Below, in pieces: positions 17,837 through 26,214 of a DNA stretch of 64,000 nt. Each line of letters starts with the position of its first letter. Position 1 is the stretch's first letter. The DNA comes from Citrobacter gillenii. Lineage in GTDB: Bacteria; Pseudomonadota; Gammaproteobacteria; Enterobacterales; Enterobacteriaceae. The notes under the pieces are model-generated. The model searched no databases. It saw nothing but the letters and a program-made list of their open reading frames with translations, and had not been told where the DNA came from. Position numbers and translations under genes: made by a program. Location: assembly GCF_013337685.1 (NCBI RefSeq), contig NZ_SUQN01000007.1, forward strand, positions 124,001 through 188,000. The letters are read 5' to 3'.

Positions 17837-18176
17837 AATTGAGCGTCATCAGGCACAACCTCAGCAGGTGGAGATTGTTTTGCATCTCGACCCTTCTCTA
17901 TTCTGGTTCTGCGGACATTTTACCGTGCAGCCGCTGCTGCCCGGCGTCGCGCAGATGGACTGGGTAATGCACTACGCCACCACGCTGCTCGCCCCCGGCT
18001 GGCGCTTTCACAGCATTCAGAACGTGAAATTTCAGGCTCCGCTGTTACCGGAAAACACCGTCACGCTAGCCCTGAACTGGCAAGAAGAGCGCCAGATACT
18101 GACCTTCAGCTACCAGCGCCACGACGGCGAAGCGCGCCACACCGCCAGCAGCGGGAAGATCCAGTTATGCCGTTAA
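17823..18176 (+). CDS. apeI: APE cluster dehydratase ApeI (hotdog fold)
   Basis: Beta-hydroxyacyl-ACP dehydratase-like protein of 117 residues. The FabZ-like signature reads CGHFTVQPLLPGVAQMDW, keeping the catalytic His of GHF. In studied systems it forms a heterodimer with ApeP. The ATG at 17823 lies within the last codons of apeH and follows AGGAG; a longer frame upstream is not supported. It overlaps apeJ by 10 bases. Confidence 0.82.
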   Translation: MKPHEIERHQAQPQQVEIVLHLDPSLFWFCGHFTVQPLLPGVAQMDWVMHYATTLLAPGWRFHSIQNVKFQAPLLPENTVTLALNWQEERQILTFSYQRHDGEARHTASSGKIQLCR

Positions 18177-19858
18177 CGTTTTCTCCCTGCGTGCTGATCC
18201 CCTGCTACAACCATGGCGCAATGATGGCCAGCGTGCTGGCGCGGCTTCAGCCGTTCGGCCTGCCCTGCATTGTGGTGGACGACGGCAGCGACGACGCCAC
18301 GCGGGATGAACTGGCCCGCCTGGCAGCAGAAGATAAAAATCTGACCTTAATTCGCCTGCCGATTAACTCGGGCAAAGGTGCGGCGACGATCTGCGGCATG
18401 CAGGCGGCGGCAGAGGCCGGATTCAGCCACGCGGTGCAGGTAGACGCCGACGGGCAGCATGCCATTGAAGATATCCCGAAGCTGCTTGCACTGGCGGAGC
18501 TTCACCCAACAGCGTTGATTTCCGGGCAGCCTATTTATGACGATTCCATACCCCGCTCGCGCCTGTACGGACGCTGGGTGACCCACGTCTGGGTGTGGAT
18601 TGAAACGCTCTCGCTCCAGCTCAAAGACAGCATGTGCGGCTTTCGGGTTTACCCGCTTGCGCCGACGCTGCACCTGGCGCAGCGCGTGACCCTCGGCCAG
18701 CGAATGGACTTTGATACCGAAGTGATGGTGCGCCTCTACTGGCAGGGCAATACCAGCTATTTTGTCCCCACCCGTGTCACCTATCCGCTGGACGGTCTCT
18801 CTCATTTCGATGCCCTCAAAGACAACCTGCGCATTTCACGGATGCACACGCGCCTGTTTTTTGGCATGTTGCCGCGCATCCCGTCGCTGCTTTTTCGCCG
18901 CGCATCGCCACACTGGGCGCGCCAGCAGGAAGTAAAGGGATTATGGGGGATGCGCCTGATGCTACTGGTCTGGCGCTTACTGGGGCGCAAAGCATTCTCC
19001 CTGCTGCTCTACCCGGTGGTCGGCGTTTACTGGCTGACGGCAACCACCGCCCGCAAAGCCTCCCAACGCTGGATTGCCCGCGTGCGCGAACAGCTAACCG
19101 CACGCCAGATGCCGCTGCCGCCATCGCTCACCAGCTATCAGCACTTCCTGCGTTTTGGCGATGCGATGCTCGATAAAATTGCCAGCTGGCGTGGCGAACT
19201 GCGGTTAGGCCGCGATGTGATCTTTGCCCCTGGCGCTGAAGAGACGCTCAACATTAGCTCACCACGCGGCAAGCTGCTGCTGGCCTCGCATCTGGGCGAT
19301 GTGGAAGCCTGTCGCGCGCTGGCGCAATTACAGGGCAGCAAAACCATCAACGCGCTGGTGTTTAGCGACAATGCCCAGCGCTTTAAGCAAATTATGCAAG
19401 AGATGGCCCCGCAGGCCGGGCTGAATCTGCTGCCGGTAACCGATATTGGCCCGGATACCGCGATCCTGCTTAAAGAGAAGCTGGATCGCGGCGAATGGAT
19501 TGCCATCGTCGGCGATCGTATTGCAGTCAACCCGCAACGCGGCGGCGAATGGCGCGTCTGCTGGAGCCGCTTTATGGGGCAAGCGGCCCCCTTCCCGCAG
19601 GGACCCTTTATTCTCGCCTCGATTTTACGCTGCCCGGTGGATCTGATTTTCGCCCTGCGACAACAGGGGAAACTGCGTATTCACTGCGAGCCTTTCGCCG
19701 ACCCGCTACTGTTGCCGCGCGCCGACCGGCAAAACGCGTTACAGCAAGCCATCGATCGCTACGCCGAACGTCTGGAGCACTACGCGCTACAGTCGCCGCT
19801 CGACTGGTTTAACTTTTTCGATTTCTGGCAGCTGCCGGATACCAAAGACAAGGAGTAA
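18167..19858 (+). CDS. apeJ: Bifunctional glycosyltransferase 2 / LpxL-type acyltransferase ApeJ
   Basis: Two-domain protein of 563 residues. Residues 1 to about 235 are a family 2 glycosyltransferase: VLIPCYNHG, VVDDGSDDATRDEL, INSGKGAA and the DXD motif VDADGQH. Residues from about 320 to the end resemble LpxL/HtrB lipid acyltransferases, with HX4E in ASHLGDVEA. The middle (about 255-305) has hydrophobic stretches suited to membrane association. The protein probably builds the glycolipid anchor of the polyene. Specific sugar and acyl donor are unknown. Confidence 0.82.
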   Translation: MPLTFSPCVLIPCYNHGAMMASVLARLQPFGLPCIVVDDGSDDATRDELARLAAEDKNLTLIRLPINSGKGAATICGMQAAAEAGFSHAVQVDADGQHAIEDIPKLLALAELHPTALISGQPIYDDSIPRSRLYGRWVTHVWVWIETLSLQLKDSMCGFRVYPLAPTLHLAQRVTLGQRMDFDTEVMVRLYWQGNTSYFVPTRVTYPLDGLSHFDALKDNLRISRMHTRLFFGMLPRIPSLLFRRASPHWARQQEVKGLWGMRLMLLVWRLLGRKAFSLLLYPVVGVYWLTATTARKASQRWIARVREQLTARQMPLPPSLTSYQHFLRFGDAMLDKIASWRGELRLGRDVIFAPGAEETLNISSPRGKLLLASHLGDVEACRALAQLQGSKTINALVFSDNAQRFKQIMQEMAPQAGLNLLPVTDIGPDTAILLKEKLDRGEWIAIVGDRIAVNPQRGGEWRVCWSRFMGQAAPFPQGPFILASILRCPVDLIFALRQQGKLRIHCEPFADPLLLPRADRQNALQQAIDRYAERLEHYALQSPLDWFNFFDFWQLPDTKDKE

Positions 19859-19860
19859 GG

Positions 19861-20283
19861 GTGCTTAACGATCCCCGCTTTACGGCTGAAGTCGAGCTGA
19901 CCATTCCGTTCCACGACGTCGATATGATGGGCGTGGCGTGGCACGGCAACTATTTCCGCTATTTCGAAATTGCCCGCGAGGCGCTGCTGAATCAGTTCGA
20001 TTATGGCTATCGGCAAATGAAGGAATCCGGCTATCTGTGGCCGGTGGTCGATACTCGCGTGAAGTACCGCCACGCGCTGACTTTTGAGCAGCGCATTCGC
20101 GTACGCGCACGCCTTGAGGAGTTCGAAAACCGTCTGCGCATTGGTTACGAAATTTTCGATGCCGAAACCGGCAAGCGCGCGACTACCGGCTACACCATCC
20201 AGGTGGCGGTAGAAGAGAACAGCCGCGAACTGTGCTTCGTCAGCCCGGATATCCTGTTTGCCCGGATGGGGGTCACGCCATGA
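19861..20283 (+). CDS. apeK: APE cluster thioesterase ApeK (4HBT family)
   Basis: Acyl-CoA/ACP thioesterase of the 4-hydroxybenzoyl-CoA thioesterase type, 140 residues. The active-site region HDVDMMGVAWHGNYFRYFE (about residues 18-36) has the family Asp and the HGNYFRYFE helix. It may release chains or clear misprimed carriers. It begins with GTG 2 bases after the apeJ stop (AAGGAGTAAG just before) and overlaps apeL by 4 bases (ATGA). Confidence 0.83.
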   Translation: MLNDPRFTAEVELTIPFHDVDMMGVAWHGNYFRYFEIAREALLNQFDYGYRQMKESGYLWPVVDTRVKYRHALTFEQRIRVRARLEEFENRLRIGYEIFDAETGKRATTGYTIQVAVEENSRELCFVSPDILFARMGVTP

Positions 20284-20885
20284 GATTTTTACCGCTGCTG
20301 GCGCTGCTTATCAGCCCCTGGGTCAGCGCTCTGACGCTGGATGATCTGCAACAGCGCTTTACCGAACAGCCGGTGGTTCGCGCCCACTTCGATCAAACCC
20401 GCACCATTAAGGATCTGCCGCAGCCGCTACGATCGCAGGGCAACATGTTGATCGCCCGCGACCAGGGATTGCTGTGGGATCAAACGTCCCCATTCCCGAT
20501 GCAGCTGCTGCTCGATGACAAACGGATGGTGCAGGTGATCAACGGCCAGCCGCCGCAAACCCTCACCGCTGAGAACAACCCGCAGATGTTCCAGTTCAAC
20601 CATCTGCTGCGCGCACTGTTCCAGGCGGATCGTAACGTGCTGGAACAGAACTTCCGCGTGGCGTTTGCCGACAAAGGTGAAGGCCGCTGGACGCTGCGCC
20701 TGACGCCGATCACCACGCCGCTGGATAAGATTTTCGCGACCATTGATTTAGCCGGAAAAACTTATCTGGAGAGCATTCAACTGAACGATAAGCAGGGCGA
20801 TCGCACCGACATCACGCTTTCCCAACACCAACTGACGCCCGCACAGCTGACTGATGATGAACGCCAACGCTTTGCCGCCCAGTAA
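20280..20885 (+). CDS. apeL: LolA-like periplasmic carrier ApeL
   Basis: Outer-membrane lipoprotein carrier-like protein of 201 residues. It has a signal peptide MRFLPLLALLISPWVSA with cleavage after about residue 17. A LolA-type convex beta-sheet domain follows (LDDLQQRFTEQPVVRAHFDQ, QGNMLIARDQGLLWD). It probably ferries the hydrophobic polyene lipid across the periplasm. The ATG at 20280 overlaps the apeK stop; the longer upstream frame is not used. Its 3' end overlaps apeM by 32 bases. Confidence 0.82.
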   Translation: MRFLPLLALLISPWVSALTLDDLQQRFTEQPVVRAHFDQTRTIKDLPQPLRSQGNMLIARDQGLLWDQTSPFPMQLLLDDKRMVQVINGQPPQTLTAENNPQMFQFNHLLRALFQADRNVLEQNFRVAFADKGEGRWTLRLTPITTPLDKIFATIDLAGKTYLESIQLNDKQGDRTDITLSQHQLTPAQLTDDERQRFAAQ

Positions 20886-23175
20886 ACGTCCCGCGCTGCT
20901 GTGGGGAATCGCCTGCCTGATCCTATTGGGCGTGTTGCTGACGCTGTTGCCTCAGGCACGGCTTAACAGCAGCGTGCTGGCAATGCTGCCCAAGCAGACG
21001 TTGGGGGCGATCCCGCCGAGCCTCAACGACGGCTTTATGCAGCGCCTTGACCGGCAACTGGTCTGGCTGGTAAGCCCCGGGAAAAAAGCCGACCCGCAGG
21101 TTGCCCGCAGCTGGTTGTCGCTATTACAGAAATCGCAGGCGCTGGCTGAGGTCAAAGGCCCGATGGACGCCGACAGCCAGCAGGCATGGGGCGCTTTCTT
21201 CTGGCAGCACCGCAACGGCCTGATCGATAGCGACACCCGCGCCCGCCTACAAAACGGCGGTGAAGCGCAGGCGCAATGGATACTTTCCCAGCTCTACTCT
21301 GCTTTTTCCGGTGTCAGCGGCAAAGAGCTGCAAAACGACCCGCTGATGCTGATGCGCGGCTCGCAGTTGGCAATGGCCAAAAACGGCCAGCGCCTGCGGC
21401 TGATGGACGGCTGGCTGGTGGCCCAGGATGAACAGGGCAACTACTGGTACCTGCTGCATGGCGAGCTGGCCGGTTCGTCGTTTGATATGCAGCAGACGCA
21501 CCAGCTGGTCACCACGCTGAATACGCTGGAAGGTGAACTCAAGGCGCAATATCCGCAGGCGCAGCTGTTGTCTCGCGGGACCATGTTCTACAGCGATTAC
21601 GCCAGCCAGCAGGCAAAGCGGGATGTTTCGACCCTCGGTGTCGCCACCCTGCTTGGGGTGATTTTGCTGATTGTGGCGGTGTTCCGTTCCCTGCGCCCGC
21701 TGCTGCTGTGTCTGATTTCGATTGGTATTGGCGCGCTGGCGGGCACCGTCGTCACGCTGCTGATTTTTGGCGAACTGCACCTGATGACGCTGGTGATGAG
21801 CATGAGCATCATCGGGATCTCCGCCGACTACACGCTCTACTATCTGACCGAGCGGATGGTGCACGGCGCAGAAACCTCACCGTGGCAAAGCCTCAGCAAA
21901 GTGCGCAATGCCCTGCTGCTGGCGCTGCTGACCACAGTGGCGGCGTATCTGATTATGATGCTCGCCCCTTTCCCCGGCATTCGTCAGATGGCGGTATTCG
22001 CGGCGGTGGGCCTGAGCGCTTCCTGCCTGACGGTGATTTTCTGGCACCCGTGGCTGTGTCGTGGGCTGCCGGTGCGCCCGGTACCGGCGATGGTACTGAT
22101 GCTACGCTGGCTTGCCGCATGGCGACGCAATAAACAGCTTTCCGTCGGCTTGCCGGTGGCGCTGGCCCTGTTCTCGCTGGCGGGTCTTGCCACACTGCGC
22201 GTGGACGATGATATCTCGCAGCTTCAAGCGCTGCCGCAGGATATTTTGGCACAGGAAAAAGCGATTACCGCGCTGACCGGGCAGAGTGTCGATCAGAAGT
22301 GGTTTGTGGTGTACGGCAAGTCTGCACAGCAAACGCTGGAGCGGCTGGAACTGTTTGCCCCCGCGCTGGAGCAGGCGAAAAAAGAGGGATGGCTTGGCGG
22401 CTATCGCACTATTCCGCTGAATTCACTCGCCCGACAGCAGCAGGATCTCAGCCTGCTGAAAAACGCTGCGCCAGCCGTCACTAAAGCCCTGAACAACGCC
22501 GGACTGGCGACGGTAAACCCCGATCTTAACGCCATGCCGGTAACGATCGATGCCTGGCTTGCCAGCCCGGCCAGCGAAGGCTGGCGGCTGCTGTGGCTGA
22601 CCCTGGCCGATGGCGAAAGCGGCGTGTTGGTACCGGTTGAAGGGATGAAAAACAGTGCTGCATTAAGCACTCTCAGCACGAAATACTCCGGCGTCGCGTG
22701 GGTGGATCGTAAAAGCAGCTTTGACGAACTGTTCGCGCTGTATCGCCATATTCTGACCGGCCTGCTATTGGTTGCGCTGGCAGTGATTGCCTGTGGCGCG
22801 ATGGTGCGACTTGGCTGGCGCAAAGGGCTAGTCAGTCTCGTGCCATCGGTATTATCGCTGGGCTGCGGTCTGGCAGTGCTGGCGCTGAGCGGCCATGCAG
22901 TCAATTTGTTCTCGCTGCTGGCGCTGGTGCTGGTACTCGGCATCGGCATTAACTACACGCTGTTTTTCAGCAATCCGCGCGGCACACCGTTAACCTCATT
23001 TTTAGCGATTACGCTGGCGATGCTGACCACGCTGCTGACCCTCGGCATGCTGGTTTTCAGTGCCACCCAGGCTATCAGCAGCTTTGGTATCGTGCTGGTG
23101 AGCGGCATTTTCACCGCCTTCCTGCTGTCACCGCTGGCGATGCCAGTGAAAAAGAGAAAAAAAGACGATGAGTAA
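20854..23175 (+). CDS. apeM: MMPL/RND-family exporter ApeM
   Basis: Large inner membrane exporter of 773 residues, likely pushing the aryl polyene lipid from the inner membrane towards ApeL. It has the two-fold RND/MMPL plan: one membrane segment, a large periplasmic loop and a cluster of membrane segments, repeated. The first cluster includes MSIIGISADYTLYYLTERM (about residue 315), with Asp and Tyr in the membrane typical of MMPL proteins. The second has VLGIGINYTLFFSNP. ATG codons at 20854 and 20857 are both possible. The stop overlaps the apeN start by 8 bases. Confidence 0.83.
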   Translation: MMNANALPPSKRPALLWGIACLILLGVLLTLLPQARLNSSVLAMLPKQTLGAIPPSLNDGFMQRLDRQLVWLVSPGKKADPQVARSWLSLLQKSQALAEVKGPMDADSQQAWGAFFWQHRNGLIDSDTRARLQNGGEAQAQWILSQLYSAFSGVSGKELQNDPLMLMRGSQLAMAKNGQRLRLMDGWLVAQDEQGNYWYLLHGELAGSSFDMQQTHQLVTTLNTLEGELKAQYPQAQLLSRGTMFYSDYASQQAKRDVSTLGVATLLGVILLIVAVFRSLRPLLLCLISIGIGALAGTVVTLLIFGELHLMTLVMSMSIIGISADYTLYYLTERMVHGAETSPWQSLSKVRNALLLALLTTVAAYLIMMLAPFPGIRQMAVFAAVGLSASCLTVIFWHPWLCRGLPVRPVPAMVLMLRWLAAWRRNKQLSVGLPVALALFSLAGLATLRVDDDISQLQALPQDILAQEKAITALTGQSVDQKWFVVYGKSAQQTLERLELFAPALEQAKKEGWLGGYRTIPLNSLARQQQDLSLLKNAAPAVTKALNNAGLATVNPDLNAMPVTIDAWLASPASEGWRLLWLTLADGESGVLVPVEGMKNSAALSTLSTKYSGVAWVDRKSSFDELFALYRHILTGLLLVALAVIACGAMVRLGWRKGLVSLVPSVLSLGCGLAVLALSGHAVNLFSLLALVLVLGIGINYTLFFSNPRGTPLTSFLAITLAMLTTLLTLGMLVFSATQAISSFGIVLVSGIFTAFLLSPLAMPVKKRKKDDE

Positions 23176-23842
23176 ACTGATATTTCGTTGGTTGAGTGGG
23201 CTTTTGCCGGATGGCGGCGTTGCCTTATCCGGCCTACGTCAGCACATCAATTGTAGGCCGGATAAGCGCAGCGCCATCCGGCGGGGCCTGCTCGTCGCCA
23301 CGCTGATGCTGACCGGTTGCAGCCACTCACAGCCCGAACAAGAAGGCCGACCACAGGCGTGGCTGGAGCCGGGCGCACGCGTGACGCTACCCGCGCCGGG
23401 GATCTCTCCGGCGGTCAATTCACAACAATTGCTCACCGGCAGTTTTAACGGCAAAACCCAGTCGCTGCTGGTGATGCTTAATGCCGATGATAAAAAACTC
23501 ACCCTGGCAGGCCTCTCCTCTGTCGGTATCCGCCTGTTCCTCGTCACTTACGATGAAAAAGGGCTGCATGCCGAACAGTCGATTGTGGTGCCGCAGCTGC
23601 CGCCCGCCAGCCAGGTTCTGGCCGACGTGATGCTCAGCCACTGGCCGATTAGCGCCTGGCAGCCGCAGCTGCCGAAGGGCTGGACGCTCACCGATATCGG
23701 CGACAAGCGCGAGCTGCGCAACGCCCGCGGCAAGCTGGTCACAGAAATCACCTACCTGAACCGCAAAGGCAAGCGCGAGCCCATCAGCATCGAACAGCAC
23801 GTGTTTAAATACCACATCACCATTCAATATCTGGGTGACTGA
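23168..23842 (+). CDS. apeN: APE cluster lipoprotein ApeN (DUF3261) with a BIME inside its signal peptide
   Basis: Putative outer membrane lipoprotein, 224 residues, possibly the acceptor partner of ApeL/ApeM. It begins MSKLIFRWLSG. A REP pair at 23206-23282 is then read in frame as about 27 extra residues (LPDGGVALSGLRQHINCRPD onward), and the reading resumes with RRGLLVATLMLTGC. The lipobox LTGC therefore falls at Cys51 instead of about Cys23. No other start codon after the repeat leaves a usable signal peptide. The frame is open, so the protein could be made, but the n-region is abnormally long and signal function is doubtful. The mature part is intact. Confidence 0.8.
   Translation: MSKLIFRWLSGLLPDGGVALSGLRQHINCRPDKRSAIRRGLLVATLMLTGCSHSQPEQEGRPQAWLEPGARVTLPAPGISPAVNSQQLLTGSFNGKTQSLLVMLNADDKKLTLAGLSSVGIRLFLVTYDEKGLHAEQSIVVPQLPPASQVLADVMLSHWPISAWQPQLPKGWTLTDIGDKRELRNARGKLVTEITYLNRKGKREPISIEQHVFKYHITIQYLGD
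23206..23282. repeat. BIME (two REP units) inside apeN
   Basis: REP 1 is GCCGGATGGCGGCGTTGCC/TTATCCGGCCTAC (23206-23238). REP 2 is the inverse, TGTAGGCCGG/ATAAGCGC with GCGCCATCCGGC (23253-23282). Together they have the same sequence as the intergenic BIMEs elsewhere in the window, but lie within a coding region, in frame and free of stop codons. Confidence 0.92.
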
Positions 23843-23843
23843 G

Positions 23844-25013
23844 ATGATCTACATTTCTGCGGTTGGCATGATTAACGCGTTGGGCAACAACCTCGATGAG
23901 ATTGCCGCCAACCTGATGCGCGGCGTGGCTCCCGGTATGCGCCCGCGCACCGGCTGGCTTCAGGGCCATCAGCACGCGGTTTTAGCCAGCGTCGACGGTG
24001 AACTGCCGACGATTCCTGATGAGTTTAGCGCCCATCGTTCGCGCAATAATCAGCTGCTGCTGGCGGCGCTCGCGCAAATCCAGCCGCAGGTGGATGACGC
24101 TATTGCGCAGTTTGGTCGCGACCGCGTTGCCGTGGTGCTCGGCACCAGCACCTCCGGGCTGGACGAAGGCGACGTGCATGTTGATCTCACGCTCAACGGC
24201 AAAGCGAGCAGCGCCTGGCAATATCCGCAGCAGGAGCTGGGCGACCCGTCGCGCTTTCTTAGCCACTGGCTGGCATTGGACGGCCCGGCGTTTACGCTCT
24301 CTACCGCCTGCTCCTCAAGCGCCCGCGCGATCATGAGCGGACGCCGCCTGATTGAATCAGGGTTGGCGGACGTGGCGATTGTCGGCGGGGCGGACACGCT
24401 AAGCCGGATGCCCATCAACGGTTTCCACAGTCTGGAATCACTCTCGCCAACGTTATGCCAGCCATTTGGCCGCGACCGCTGCGGGATTACCATCGGCGAA
24501 GGCGCGGCGCTGATGCTGCTGACCCGCGAACCGCAGCCGATTGCGCTGCTGGGCGTTGGCGAATCCAGCGATGCGTACCATATTTCGGCCCCTCATCCGC
24601 AGGGCGAAGGGGCGATCCACGCCATTCGTCAGGCGCTTAACGACGCGGGGATGACGCCAGAGCAGGTGGGCTACATCAATCTACACGGCACCGCCACGCC
24701 GCTGAACGATAAAATTGAGGCTAACGTAGTGAACACGCTATTTGGCGAAAGCGTCCCGTGCAGTTCGACTAAACATCTGACCGGACACACGCTAGGTGCT
24801 GCGGGGATCACCGAAGCTGCCATCAGTATGCTGATTTTGCAGCGCGACCTGCCGCTGCCGCCGCAGGATTTTGGCTCCTCGCCACGCGATGAAACGCTGC
24901 CTGCTTGTGGGATCATCGAACAAATGCAGCCGCTACCGCGCCCGGTCATCCTGTCAAACTCGTTTGCCTTTGGCGGCAATAACGCCAGTATCCTGCTCGG
25001 GAGAATGCCATGA
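23844..25013 (+). CDS. apeO: Beta-ketoacyl-ACP synthase ApeO
   Basis: Condensing enzyme of the polyene pathway, FabF-like, 389 residues. The catalytic triad is complete: Cys156 in STACSSSARA, His in NLHGTATPLND and His in KHLTGHTLGAAG. In characterised systems it works with ApeC as its chain-length partner. ATG 23844, one base after the apeN stop and preceded by GGTGA, is preferred over GTG 23835. It overlaps apeP by 4 bases. Confidence 0.85.
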   Translation: MIYISAVGMINALGNNLDEIAANLMRGVAPGMRPRTGWLQGHQHAVLASVDGELPTIPDEFSAHRSRNNQLLLAALAQIQPQVDDAIAQFGRDRVAVVLGTSTSGLDEGDVHVDLTLNGKASSAWQYPQQELGDPSRFLSHWLALDGPAFTLSTACSSSARAIMSGRRLIESGLADVAIVGGADTLSRMPINGFHSLESLSPTLCQPFGRDRCGITIGEGAALMLLTREPQPIALLGVGESSDAYHISAPHPQGEGAIHAIRQALNDAGMTPEQVGYINLHGTATPLNDKIEANVVNTLFGESVPCSSTKHLTGHTLGAAGITEAAISMLILQRDLPLPPQDFGSSPRDETLPACGIIEQMQPLPRPVILSNSFAFGGNNASILLGRMP

Positions 25014-25486
25014 GCCACTATTTAGCGCCCGGCGACTATCTGCCACACGACGCGCCGATGCTACTGCTTGAAGAAGTGGTCAGCGTGACGGACGACTCCG
25101 CGACCTGCCGCGTCACGGTATCGCCCGACGGCGTACTGGCTCCGTTTCTCGATGGCGAGGGCAATCTGCCCGGTTGGTTCGCCCTTGAACTAATGGCGCA
25201 AACCGTTGGCGTCTGGTCCGGCTGGCACCGTCATCAGGCGGGTCAGGCCAGTATCTCGCTGGGCATGGTGCTCGGCGCACGTGAATTAGCCTGTGCGGCG
25301 GGAATATTGCCAGGTGGCCTGACACTGGATATTAGCGTCACGCTACTGATGCAAGATGCACGTTTTGGCAGCTTTGAATGCACCGTTCAGGCCGGTGAAG
25401 AGCTGCTGGCAAGCGGTCGCGTCAACACCTTCCAGCCGACAGCGGAAGAACTTAACACCCTATTTCAACAAGGAGCGTCCGCATGA
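25010..25486 (+). CDS. apeP: APE cluster dehydratase ApeP (hotdog fold)
   Basis: A 158-residue hotdog-fold dehydratase of the FabA/FabZ superfamily, starting MSHYLAPGDYLPHDAPM. His14 in PHDAPMLLLEE and the helix LPGWFALELMAQTVGVWSGW (with Glu of ELMAQ) are the expected catalytic features. It partners ApeI. Start and stop both overlap the neighbours by 4 bases (ATGA), showing strong translational coupling. Confidence 0.82.
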   Translation: MSHYLAPGDYLPHDAPMLLLEEVVSVTDDSATCRVTVSPDGVLAPFLDGEGNLPGWFALELMAQTVGVWSGWHRHQAGQASISLGMVLGARELACAAGILPGGLTLDISVTLLMQDARFGSFECTVQAGEELLASGRVNTFQPTAEELNTLFQQGASA

Positions 25487-26214
25487 GTCGTTCAGTTTTG
25501 GTTACCGGCGCCAGTAAAGGCATTGGTCGCGCCATCGCCCGCCAGCTGGCGGCGGACGGCTTTGTGGTCGGCGTTCACTATCATCGCGATGCACAAGGTG
25601 CCCAGGAGACGTTGGATGCAGTCCTCGCTGCTGGAGGTTCGGGGCGTCTGCTGGCCTTTGACGTCGCCAACCGCGAGCAGTGTCGAGAAGTGCTGGAGCA
25701 AGATAACGACGCGCACGGTGCGTGGTACGGCATCGTCAGTAACGCCGGTATCACCCGTGATGCGGCCTTCCCGGCGCTCAGCGACAACGACTGGGATGCG
25801 GTGATCCACACCAACCTCGACAGCTTCTACAACGTCATCCAGCCGTGCATGATGCCGATGATTAGCGCCCGCCTGGGTGGGCGCATCATTACCTTATCGT
25901 CGGTTTCCGGCGTGATGGGCAATCGCGGTCAGGTCAACTACAGCGCCGCCAAGGCGGGGATTATTGGAGCGACAAAAGCGCTGGCGATTGAGCTGGCAAA
26001 ACGCAAAATTACCGTCAACTGCATTGCGCCGGGGCTGATTGATACCGGGATGATCGAAATGGAAGAGGCCGCGCTGAAAGAGGCGATGTCGATGATCCCG
26101 ATGAAACGGATGGGCCAGGCCGATGAAGTGGCCGGGCTTGCCAGCTATTTAATGTCGGATATCGCGGGTTACGTCACCCGCCAGGTGATTTCTATCAATG
26201 GAGGGATGCTATGA
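25483..26214 (+). CDS. apeQ: 3-ketoacyl-ACP reductase ApeQ (FabG-like)
   Basis: NADPH-dependent short-chain dehydrogenase that reduces the beta-keto group in each elongation cycle. In 243 residues it shows the cofactor loop GASKGIGRA, NAGITRD, the catalytic Ser in LSSVSG and the Tyr/Lys pair in YSAAKAG. It overlaps apeP and apeR by 4 bases each. Confidence 0.88.
   Translation: MSRSVLVTGASKGIGRAIARQLAADGFVVGVHYHRDAQGAQETLDAVLAAGGSGRLLAFDVANREQCREVLEQDNDAHGAWYGIVSNAGITRDAAFPALSDNDWDAVIHTNLDSFYNVIQPCMMPMISARLGGRIITLSSVSGVMGNRGQVNYSAAKAGIIGATKALAIELAKRKITVNCIAPGLIDTGMIEMEEAALKEAMSMIPMKRMGQADEVAGLASYLMSDIAGYVTRQVISINGGML

Noticed and set aside
19861-20885. Possible frameshift in the APE operon because apeK, apeL and apeM overlap.
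   Set aside because: Each protein is complete with its own motifs and start; overlaps of 4 and 32 bases are normal translational coupling.
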